Source of the DNA: Candidatus Pacearchaeota archaeon
GTDB taxonomy: Archaea; Nanoarchaeota; Nanoarchaeia; Pacearchaeales; GW2011-AR1
Assembly (NCBI GenBank): GCA_002690445.1
Contig: NZER01000024.1
Coordinates: forward strand, 1-5,866
DNA length: 5,866 nt
Direction of reading: 5' to 3'
Positions 1 through 5,866 of this stretch are shown piece after piece (position 1 is the first letter of the stretch; each line of letters opens with the position of its first letter). The position numbers were made by a program, and so were the translations under genes. A model generated the notes under the pieces. That model was not told where the DNA came from. It saw only the letters and a program-made list of their open reading frames with translations, and searched no databases.

Positions 1-524
1 GAATAACCTAAGTCCTCTTTACCACGCCAACGCTTAATAAAAGCATCTATATTACGGTGGGTTGAAGGATCATAATCGGTTTCTTCGGCAGTAATATTCA
101 TTAATGTATTTACCATTTCATCGTAGTCGTCTTGATAAGCCCTAAAATCTTCTTGGGACATACCCTCCACTTCTCCATGACCACCATAGTCAAAATGTTT
201 TTTATACTTTTCATTACCTAATAACTCTTCATTACCCTCATATTTTTTAGCTTGCTTTTTGTCCCAACCTCCTCCGTGTAACAGACTCCTTTTTCTATCA
301 TTAATAAATTTTCTTACAAATTCTTCTTGACCCTCAAATCTACCTTCATACTTCGGTCTAGTAAAATAATCTTCAATAAGGGTTTTCGTAACTTGGTCAG
401 GTCCAAATGCAGATGAACCTTCTTCTACTTCATCTACAGTTCTAATAAAATCACTCCTAGGATCGTCTTCTTTTCTATAACTTCCCGTTTCAACATTTCT
501 TATAGCATCCCTAATTCCACCCAC
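1..524 (-). other. Putative lysozyme/lytic-transglycosylase-like domain at the portal C-terminus (portal residues 966-1139+, incomplete)
   Basis: This is a domain inside the portal reading frame, not a separate gene. It begins GGIRDAIRNVETG, with Glu977 as candidate catalytic acid. About 25 residues later comes GSSAFGPDQVT (1001-1011), which matches the SxxxGxxQ(I/V) pattern that follows the catalytic Glu in transglycosylase/lysozyme-fold enzymes. FDYGGHG (1076-1082) and FIKRWRG (1127-1133) look like further conserved blocks that I associate with phage virion lysozyme-like proteins. Such enzymes cut the glycan strands of peptidoglycan to let a tail or DNA through the wall. No start codon with a good ribosome binding site, and no stop, separates it from the portal. 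Its DNA is AT-richer (about 36% GC by hand count of 1-540) than the preceding portion of the gene. Catalytic activity is inferred from motifs only; a structural domain without activity is the main alternative. Confidence 0.55.
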
Positions 525-3419
525 ATCGAAAGTCTTTTCTATGCGAGCCGGTTTGTCTGGGACTTCGTAGCTGGTAGGTACAATCTCGGCAAGTTGCTCT
601 GTAATGAAATCCTCACCCCCTAGCATATCTATAAAATCTTGCTGCGGTTTTGGAGGTGCAGGAGGTGGAACCATCTCAGGTTGGACAGGCGCTTGAACTG
701 GTGCTTGGCGCTGGTAACCAGGATCACCTGGCATAGGATCAAACCCGGCGCGTGCGTCGAGAACCCATTGAGGAGGTCGCATTTGCTCTTCTTGAAATAC
801 TCTTTCGGGAGTTAACATACCATGAGGTTTCGGGGGAGCTTCACCGGCAACTCCTGCAAGACCCATCTCATAGCGTTCGACAAGACCACCTACGTCATAA
901 CCAATCCAATCGGAAACCTGTCTTATAACTTCATCTCTCCCTAAACCCTCAGCAAATTTAACTAAGCCACCTTCTTCTTTGCCCTGGACAACTCTTCCTT
1001 TCTGCTTTTCAAACATAGCAGGAATATTTTCTACAACAATATTATCCTCCGCAATAGAAGCCTCATCTTCACCAATCTTAGCCATGAGCTTTATAACCTC
1101 AATGAAAACTTTCATGGCACGATCTTTAGTATCTTTTTCTTCTTTTGACTGAATGGTAACTGCCTTCTCTACGGCATCAACTTGAATCTTTCTTTCCTTT
1201 AAATCCAGTTCTCTGTTCTTGAGAAGCATCTCTGCAGCAGAACTTGCGGCCTCATGTTGAATTTCCTTCTCTTCCAACTGTACCTTGGCGCGCTGAATAT
1301 CTAAGGTTTGTTGTTCTATGCTCCCTTGCTGTGCTCCAACGGCAGCCATTTGTTGCATCTGTTGAAGTTGTTGAGCCGCTTGAACCATTGCAAATTCCTG
1401 CTGACTAGGATCAACTGGACCCTGCTCCTGCATAATAGCCCCTATGCTTTCCTGATATTTAAGAAGCATGTGCTCTGATATGTTGGCTTGCAAAAGAGGT
1501 CCAATCACTTGCATCTGAGGATTTTGCTGCTGCGCTGGATCGGAAAGGAATGCACCCTTGAACTGTATGTGCGCATCATGGTTCTGACCAGGGAAAGCTT
1601 TAATGGGCAAACCCTGAGATACACTCATGATATCCGCCATAGGATTCTGGGGAACTTCCTCCTTCTTGGGAGGCATAACCTGCTCTATATTGCTGATGTT
1701 TGCAGCCGACAGGAGACGCTTATGGACTTCACGCATATCATAAATGCCTGGAGGTGCCTGCGAAGCCATTTGTAAAATCAACTGAGCCAGGGCAAAACGA
1801 TGAGCAGAGGATGGAATGTTAGGATCGGATACTGGAATGACATCTACACGCCCATCAAAATCCTCCCGTGCAATAACCATAGACCCACCCACAACATCAT
1901 AGGGATAATTGTCTGGGAGATATGCATAATTTATGCGCGCAAGTATATTAAATTCATCCCTTTGCGCTTTATGAAGACGCTTATGCACAGCAGAAAAGAA
2001 CTTAGCGCTAGCCTCAAGAAGAGCTAAGGTAGTACCCACAGGCCCATAGTTAGTGGCATCGGAAACTACCTGTTCTGTCGAATCTGCAAAACGCTGGCCT
2101 GCCGATACAATGAACTGCAGCATTGCCATTAAAGTTTGCGACGGCTCCTTGTAAGGAAGCGGGATAATAGACTTGTTAAGGTCCATTCCTGTAGCTTCAA
2201 CTTCTTTAAATTCACCAGGAGCAATGGGATCATTACCGCCGACGATGCGCACACCCCTTACCTTGAAGCCCCCAGGAAGATTTGCAAATTGGCCTGCATC
2301 GACCAAGGAACGCATAGCTGCAGTAGCTGTTAAGGTAAGATTTCCAAGGAAATGTATGAAACCAAGGCCGTAAAAACCAAAACCTGGAACAAACTTGTAA
2401 TGAACAAAGTGATTAATTTTTCTGTAAAGGTCGTCATTCTCTTCGTAGTTGCGCCTAATAGAAAGAACTTGACCCGATTGCTCTTCCACGGTTACTATGT
2501 AGGGCAACGGGAAAGGCCCCTCAAATTCACCGGGCAACTCAAGATAACAATGCTGTTCAAGGAGACAATATTCAGGGTCATTTAGGCTATCAGAGTTAAA
2601 GCCCATAATGGTGTCAATCTTCTCGGCAATGCCCGTTCTCTGAACAGCAGCAGCTTCAGGAAGATTTATGTCCAAATACATCTCAACGGCAATTTCCCGC
2701 ATGAGGTCTTTGGGACTTCTATAAATTACATGGGTGTACCTATCTGCTTTTTCTAAGTCTACAGCATTCGTAGGGACATAGAACTGATCTACAGGCACAA
2801 ACTCGGAGACTGGGCGTCCTTCTTTTGCATCATAATAAACTTTTTTGAAGGCGGAACCGAAGAGAGGAAGATGAAATAAAAGCCTTTCAAATTCATCGAA
2901 GTACTCAGGCATTATCTCAGTTATCTCGAAATTCATAAACTCGCGGACACGGGTAGCCTGTTCGTCTTTCTCGTCGGTAACCTCACCTATGATTTGTGTG
3001 CGAACTGGACCGCCTGACGGGAACAATTCACCAGAAGCTTTTGACTGGAATTTAACAGCCGATTCTATCAGAAGGGGATGGACCGCTGTACATGCTCCCT
3101 CGAAAGGATCGGAGGACTCTTCCAGCTTAAGACCAAGGAGATCGAATCCGTTTTCGAACATCTGCTCCCATTCACCGCGAGACTCCTTATCATCCTTGTA
3201 CATACGAATAACTTCGGAGCCTATTTCCTCAAGAGTTTCCTTCTCAAGAAACGAGGCAATATTTTCCATATGTTCGTGCTTTACAGCTTCTTCGGTTTCC
3301 TCTTCCTCTAAAATGGTAACCTCGACAGAACCATCAGGAAGAACTTCTACAGAATCTTCTTCCTCGATAAAATTATCTTTGTCTTCTTCATAAAGAAAAG
3401 GATTTTTTTCAGTAGCCAT
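1..3419 (-). CDS. Phage portal protein (head-tail connector) with C-terminal extension including a putative peptidoglycan hydrolase domain; 3' end beyond the left edge
   Basis: Portal proteins form the dodecameric channel at one capsid vertex; DNA passes through it, and it docks terminase and later the tail. The frame is open for 1139 codons from ATG at 3419 to the edge, preceded by AGAAGG five bases upstream. Residues 11-50 are very acidic. The portal core spans about 50-580, with FVPGFGFYGLG (343-353), an SAVHKRLHKAQRDEF helix (476-490) and VIPVSDPNIP (527-536). I recall these motifs from large podovirus/marine-phage portals; assignment to a P22-like portal fold is inference. A Gln-rich, charged coiled-coil stretch (672-780) follows, perhaps equivalent to the helical barrel of long portals. 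Then come a Pro-rich linker (861-927) and a segment from about 966 resembling a lysozyme-fold hydrolase. At 1139+ residues it is far longer than typical portals (roughly 400-750). It lies 11 bases after terL. The portal call is firm; the C-terminal function is less so. Confidence 0.9.
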   Translation of the reverse strand, partial: MATEKNPFLYEEDKDNFIEEEDSVEVLPDGSVEVTILEEEETEEAVKHEHMENIASFLEKETLEEIGSEVIRMYKDDKESRGEWEQMFENGFDLLGLKLEESSDPFEGACTAVHPLLIESAVKFQSKASGELFPSGGPVRTQIIGEVTDEKDEQATRVREFMNFEITEIMPEYFDEFERLLFHLPLFGSAFKKVYYDAKEGRPVSEFVPVDQFYVPTNAVDLEKADRYTHVIYRSPKDLMREIAVEMYLDINLPEAAAVQRTGIAEKIDTIMGFNSDSLNDPEYCLLEQHCYLELPGEFEGPFPLPYIVTVEEQSGQVLSIRRNYEENDDLYRKINHFVHYKFVPGFGFYGLGFIHFLGNLTLTATAAMRSLVDAGQFANLPGGFKVRGVRIVGGNDPIAPGEFKEVEATGMDLNKSIIPLPYKEPSQTLMAMLQFIVSAGQRFADSTEQVVSDATNYGPVGTTLALLEASAKFFSAVHKRLHKAQRDEFNILARINYAYLPDNYPYDVVGGSMVIAREDFDGRVDVIPVSDPNIPSSAHRFALAQLILQMASQAPPGIYDMREVHKRLLSAANISNIEQVMPPKKEEVPQNPMADIMSVSQGLPIKAFPGQNHDAHIQFKGAFLSDPAQQQNPQMQVIGPLLQANISEHMLLKYQESIGAIMQEQGPVDPSQQEFAMVQAAQQLQQMQQMAAVGAQQGSIEQQTLDIQRAKVQLEEKEIQHEAASSAAEMLLKNRELDLKERKIQVDAVEKAVTIQSKEEKDTKDRAMKVFIEVIKLMAKIGEDEASIAEDNIVVENIPAMFEKQKGRVVQGKEEGGLVKFAEGLGRDEVIRQVSDWIGYDVGGLVERYEMGLAGVAGEAPPKPHGMLTPERVFQEEQMRPPQWVLDARAGFDPMPGDPGYQRQAPVQAPVQPEMVPPPAPPKPQQDFIDMLGGEDFITEQLAEIVPTSYEVPDKPARIEKTFDVGGIRDAIRNVETGSYRKEDDPRSDFIRTVDEVEEGSSAFGPDQVTKTLIEDYFTRPKYEGRFEGQEEFVRKFINDRKRSLLHGGGWDKKQAKKYEGNEELLGNEKYKKHFDYGGHGEVEGMSQEDFRAYQDDYDEMVNTLMNITAEETDYDPSTHRNIDAFIKRWRGKEDLGY
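639..839 (-). other. Proline/glutamine-rich interdomain linker in the portal protein (residues 861-927)
   Basis: Residues 861-927 are rich in Pro and Gln, with runs such as APVQAPVQPEMVPPPAPPKP (906-925). Composition of this kind normally means a flexible, extended linker with no fixed fold. It sits between the portal/coiled-coil part and the C-terminal hydrolase-like segment, as expected if the latter is an independently folded module tethered to the connector. No function beyond tethering can be read from the sequence. Confidence 0.6.
1080..1406 (-). other. Gln-rich coiled-coil segment of the portal protein (residues 672-780)
   Basis: The segment starts with a Gln-dense stretch (QAAQQLQQMQQMAAVGAQQ, 680-698). 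It continues as a long Lys/Glu-rich amphipathic helix with no proline for more than 80 residues (IEQQTLDIQRAKVQLEEKEI, 701-720, onwards to KLMAK at 777-781). Such a helix predicts a coiled coil or helical barrel. P22-type portals carry a long C-terminal helical barrel inside the capsid, and this segment occupies an equivalent place after the core. The equivalence is inference from position and helical character. Confidence 0.55.
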
Positions 3420-3424
3420 AGCAG

Positions 3425-3430
3425 CCTTCT
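3425..3430 (-). promoter_or_regulatory. Shine-Dalgarno site of the portal gene
   Basis: Read on the minus strand, AGAAGG lies five bases before ATG at 3419, between the terL TAA (3431-3433) and the portal start. It is the best ribosome binding site in the window. It fixes the portal start and suggests that portal translation is independently initiated at high level, in contrast to the coupled terS and terL starts. Confidence 0.75.
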
Positions 3431-4924
3431 TTAATTAACTTGCCAATAGGTCGCTTTTTTGCGTGGGGCTTCCTCATCATACTCTGGATCAGTCGGGTGT
3501 CCAAGCCGCCAAGACTCCCTAACATAATGAATTGCCATTACCATTGCATCAACTTGGTCATCATGTGCAGCATTAGGAAAAGAAATAGCCTCTAACATTA
3601 AGTCTTCTGCCCATGGCTTAACTGGTAACCATACACGACCAGATTCCAACAGAGGAGATGCAGCATTAACCCTTGATATCTTATCACGATCTGGCAAATA
3701 CTCAAGAACTGGAAGTCCAGCCCTTCTCATATCTTGAATTAGTGACTGACCGGAAGCTTTCTTCTCCACTAAAAGCGCGTCAGGTTTATGTTTTTCGTAA
3801 AGCTCTTGTGCCTTTGCTCTTAACTCCGGGTATTCGTACCTACCCTTTACATTAGAAATAAGAATTAAATTAGGTACATCGTATTCAAGACCCGCGCTAT
3901 CTTGCTCATGTAATTCAAATATTCCCCATGTTTGAATAACAGAAAAGTCTGCAGTAGTCTTAGTAGAAAACGCAGTATCTAAAGTCTGAAGAACAAAATC
4001 GCAAGTTGGCGGCTCAGGTAAAGACCATTTTTTAAACCACACCTTCTTTAAAATGCCACCTTCAGCAGCAACAGGATTTTGCATAAATAATGATTCCCAA
4101 TAACGAGAGCCATTATTTCTTTTTATTTCCTCCTCATCTTTTTTTAAAATTTCATTTGGTTTCCATTGAGGAAAATAAGAATCACCTGTTGGGATATCTA
4201 AAAGTTTAGAGGATGCATCATCAAGCCACGCAGGTATTTTAATAACCTCCCACTCACCCTTATTTGCATTTTCAAGAAGCCAGCCTGCAAGATCGTCTTC
4301 ATGGTAACGCGTATTAATAATGACTATAGAACCGTTAGGCATAAGTCTAGTACGCAAACCTGCAGGATACCACTCTTTTATATATCGACGCCCAGCTTCG
4401 GAAAAGGCATCCTCTTCAGACATTACATCATCCAATATAGCAACGTGTGCGCCACGGCCTGCAATCTGAGTTTTAACTCCAGCAGCCACATACGTGCCGC
4501 CCCTATTAGTTTGCCACTTTCCTGCACTTCTAACATCCGCTCGAATTTGAACTCCCGGAAAAATACCCATGAATGTATCGGACCTTATGATATCACGAAC
4601 ATTACGCCCAAAGTCAGACGCCAATTGATCCGAATGGGATACAGATAAAATCTCATGAGCAGGATTATTACCTACGTACCATGCAGGAAAAAGCTTCGAA
4701 CATATAAGAGATTTACTAGAGCGTGGTGGAAGAAATACCATTAGACGCTTTAGATCACCATCAGCCATCCTCTGCAGTCTATTACAAATAACTTTGATGT
4801 GGTTCCCCATAACAAAGTCAGCAACCAATTCAGGCGCAACCAGCTTAACAAAGGTAAAGAAATCAGTCTTACCCTTGGCTAACACATAGTTTATTAATTG
4901 ATCTCTTAATTCTACAGACGGCAA
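3431..4924 (-). CDS. terL: Terminase large subunit (packaging ATPase and headful/cos nuclease)
   Basis: TerL is the motor that docks on the portal, pumps genomic DNA into the prohead with ATP, and cuts the concatemer. The 497-residue product has the usual two-domain order. The ATPase half contains a Walker A-like loop LPPRSSKS (65-72, Lys71), Walker B VAILDD (161-166) and a coupling motif around NTR (204-206). The RNase H-like nuclease half contains acidic motifs LDTAFS (Asp316, with Asp326 nearby), LLVEKKASGQ (Glu387) and HDDQVDA (454-460). The length is normal for phage TerL and all key acidic residues are present, so it looks intact. The start is TTG, directly abutting the terS TAA; the next in-frame ATG is codon 39, inside the conserved N-terminus, and a GTG at codon 14 is a weaker alternative. 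GAGGGTGG lies 10 bases upstream. The A loop lacks the glycine of a classical GxxGxGK[ST]. GC is about 40% in blocks counted, lower than terS. Confidence 0.95.
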   Translation of the reverse strand: MPSVELRDQLINYVLAKGKTDFFTFVKLVAPELVADFVMGNHIKVICNRLQRMADGDLKRLMVFLPPRSSKSLICSKLFPAWYVGNNPAHEILSVSHSDQLASDFGRNVRDIIRSDTFMGIFPGVQIRADVRSAGKWQTNRGGTYVAAGVKTQIAGRGAHVAILDDVMSEEDAFSEAGRRYIKEWYPAGLRTRLMPNGSIVIINTRYHEDDLAGWLLENANKGEWEVIKIPAWLDDASSKLLDIPTGDSYFPQWKPNEILKKDEEEIKRNNGSRYWESLFMQNPVAAEGGILKKVWFKKWSLPEPPTCDFVLQTLDTAFSTKTTADFSVIQTWGIFELHEQDSAGLEYDVPNLILISNVKGRYEYPELRAKAQELYEKHKPDALLVEKKASGQSLIQDMRRAGLPVLEYLPDRDKISRVNAASPLLESGRVWLPVKPWAEDLMLEAISFPNAAHDDQVDAMVMAIHYVRESWRLGHPTDPEYDEEAPRKKATYWQVN

Positions 4925-5545
4925 TTAAGGTTTACCACCCTCTATCAGCTTTAGACCTGCGATATCAACTAACTTGTCGATATCCTTTTTTATCGCGTCC
5001 TGGTCAGTTCCCGAGTCAAGAGCGCCATGACGAATTTTCTGCTCTGAACGATCTATAAGCATCCCTAGATGTTTGCCTACAAATTCCATAGCTCTGTTGG
5101 CATTGGCAAAATCATTCTCTTCAAGAGATTTATCGTATATCTCGCTGAAACGATCCAAGACCTTGTTGGCGTTAAATTTAATTTTATCGATGGTCGCCTC
5201 CCTTATCTCGTCTATGCGCGCCTGAATCTTGGGGCTATTTAAGAGAGCCTTGGCGTTACGCTCACGAAAGCTCTTGTAGCCTGCTTTTTTATAGGCTTCC
5301 GGCAAGTCTCCGGTACGCATATATTCTAAGCAAAATTTCTCTTGCCGCGCAGTTAATCCGCTAAATTGCAAACCTCCCCTGGAAGTCGGTTCTTCTAGCA
5401 TACCTTTTCTCCGTTTCAATTCCCAGCGAATACCCTCTACATCACGACCATTGGGCTTTTTTCGCAATTTGACCAAATGCGCATAAATATCTACAAGTTC
5501 ATCGGTACTATATTTTCCGTAAAGCACATGAGGTTTATGTTTCAT
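4925..5545 (-). CDS. terS: Terminase small subunit (packaging-site recognition)
   Basis: TerS oligomers bind the packaging site on phage DNA and hand it to TerL, stimulating its ATPase. The 206-residue product contains a Terminase_2-like domain at about 64-165. It opens with LTARQEKFCLEYMRTGD (64-80), followed by PEAYKKAGY (82-90) and NAKALLNSPKIQARIDEIRE (97-116). These are the hallmarks of this family: helix-turn-helix-like DNA binding, then a helical oligomerisation region. Residues 1-63 are a basic N-terminal extension with KLRKKPNGR and ELKRRKG, which may contact DNA. The start at ATG 5545 follows the upstream stop after three bases, with only a weak ribosome binding site (AGAAGTGG about 11 bases before), so translational coupling is likely. 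It is followed with no gap by terL in the same frame. GC is about 47-50% in blocks counted. Confidence 0.9.
   Translation of the reverse strand: MKHKPHVLYGKYSTDELVDIYAHLVKLRKKPNGRDVEGIRWELKRRKGMLEEPTSRGGLQFSGLTARQEKFCLEYMRTGDLPEAYKKAGYKSFRERNAKALLNSPKIQARIDEIREATIDKIKFNANKVLDRFSEIYDKSLEENDFANANRAMEFVGKHLGMLIDRSEQKIRHGALDSGTDQDAIKKDIDKLVDIAGLKLIEGGKP
4935..4942 (-). promoter_or_regulatory. Possible Shine-Dalgarno site for terL inside the end of terS
   Basis: GAGGGTGG on the minus strand ends 10 bases before the TTG start at 4924 and lies within the last terS codons. Spacing is slightly long but usable. It supports TTG as the terL start and implies that terL initiation depends partly on ribosomes finishing terS. 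Confidence 0.4.
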
Positions 5546-5548
5546 GGG

Positions 5549-5866
5549 CTATTCTACCACTTCTAGACGGAATTTACGAGACCTTCTTTTGCAAGAAGTA
5601 CGCCAAGCCTTACCATCTCCCTTATCCAGGCCATATATCTGAATGCCATGTTGCTTAAGTGCAGGCTTGAGACGGCGCAAATTATCGAGAAGCCACTTAA
5701 CATTAGAAGGTATTGTCTTGGGAGGATAATTTTTGACGGTGTAGCATAACTGCACAAAATCGTCATAGGTGCCTTCGAATATCTTTTTCTCGGTCATTAC
5801 CTCCACAAGTAACTTGGCGAAAGGATCGACATCTATGACATTTGTAGTTGTCGAGAGACGATTATT
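5549..5866 (-). CDS. C-terminal part of a probable phage replication primase/helicase-type ATPase (5' end beyond the right edge)
   Basis: The frame is open from the right edge to TAG at 5549-5551, giving the last 105 residues of a longer protein. A GTG (5806) and an ATG (5797) occur inside it, but the frame runs upstream of both without a stop, so neither need be the start. The visible layout is a DPFAKLLVEVM helix, then EGTYDDFVQLC, then PSNVKWLLDNLRRLKPALKQ, then GIQIYGLDKGDGKAWRT and a very basic tail (KRRSRK). This order resembles the C-terminal winged-helix-like domain of phage and plasmid primase/helicase ATPases. There, a 'W/F-x-G-T-x-x-x-L' helix is followed by 'P-x-x-L-x-x-x-L-R-R-L-x-P-x-L-x-x-x-G-I'. 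The catalytic ATPase or primase part would lie outside the window, so the specific activity is not visible. A different DNA-binding protein is the alternative. Confidence 0.6.
   Translation of the reverse strand, partial: NNRLSTTTNVIDVDPFAKLLVEVMTEKKIFEGTYDDFVQLCYTVKNYPPKTIPSNVKWLLDNLRRLKPALKQHGIQIYGLDKGDGKAWRTSCKRRSRKFRLEVVE

Noticed and set aside
1..960. The hydrolase-like segment as a separate downstream gene joined by an assembly error
   Set aside because: The frame is unbroken through the linker, and no stop, near-stop or credible internal ribosome binding site marks a boundary. The possibility is kept as a test for the fusion finding.
1488..3393. Several plus-strand open frames of 65-134 codons (for example 1488-1775, 1800-2027, 2136-2373, 2989-3393)
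   Set aside because: All lie antisense to the continuous portal frame, lack ribosome binding sites and show low-complexity or shadow-like composition; none resembles a known protein.
3430..3438. TTAATTAA palindrome at the terL/portal junction as an operator or terminator
   Set aside because: It is only eight bases, AT-only, and mostly part of the terL stop region. It has no GC stem or T-run and no second copy that I noticed.
3673..4648. Plus-strand open frames at 3673-3855 and 4301-4648
   Set aside because: They are antisense to well-supported terL motifs and have no initiation signals or recognisable domains.
4925..5551. Stop-codon reassignment making the replication ORF, terS and terL one polyprotein
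   Set aside because: The two separating stops differ (TAG and TAA) and each coincides with a normal family N- or C-terminus. No in-frame stops occur inside conserved domains, so ordinary termination is simpler.
5563..5766. A 67-codon minus-strand open frame overlapping the right-edge gene
   Set aside because: It is a shifted-frame shadow of the helicase/primase-like C-terminus with no supporting motif.
5549..5806. A stand-alone 85-residue gene starting at GTG 5806 (or ATG 5797)
   Set aside because: The frame continues upstream to the window edge without a stop, and the domain pattern (DPFAKLL helix) begins before the GTG. The apparent GGAGG is only two bases from the ATG, too close to work. 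A C-terminal fragment of a longer protein fits better.

Overview
The window is a segment of a tailed double-stranded DNA phage genome (Caudoviricetes), or of a provirus. Every gene lies on the minus strand. Reading in the transcribed direction, from the right edge to the left, they are: the C-terminal end of a probable replication helicase/primase (cut by the right edge), the terminase small subunit, the terminase large subunit, and a very long portal protein (cut by the left edge). Coding density is essentially complete, and the largest gap between genes is 11 bases. I see no plus-strand gene, tRNA, rRNA, CRISPR array, insertion sequence or convincing terminator or promoter.

Layout. 5866-5549: last 105 residues of an ORF with no start in the window; its end resembles the small winged-helix-like C-terminal domain of phage/plasmid primase-helicase ATPases. 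5545-4925: terS. 4924-3431: terL, starting at TTG directly after the terS stop. 3419-1: portal, 1139 codons without a stop and still open at the edge. The portal frame covers the whole left 3.4 kb and continues through the edge.

The terminase pair recognises and pumps DNA, and the portal is the dodecameric channel they dock on, so this is a head-packaging module placed directly downstream of a replication gene. The genes appear to form one co-transcribed, translationally coupled unit. The portal core and TerL motifs resemble families I remember from uncultivated marine phages. An aquatic phage is therefore the best guess, but this is recollection and not a search result, and the host cannot be told from the window.

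The most interesting feature is the portal C-terminus. After a portal core (about residues 50-580), a Gln-rich coiled-coil stretch (about 670-780) and a Pro-rich linker (about 861-927), the same frame runs into a segment (about 966-1139+) that looks like a lysozyme/transglycosylase-fold peptidoglycan hydrolase. It has a candidate catalytic Glu and a downstream GSSAFGPDQVT motif. GC content counted by hand falls from about 50% (541-960) to about 36% (1-540), close to the start of that segment. This suggests a cell-wall-degrading module joined to the portal gene.
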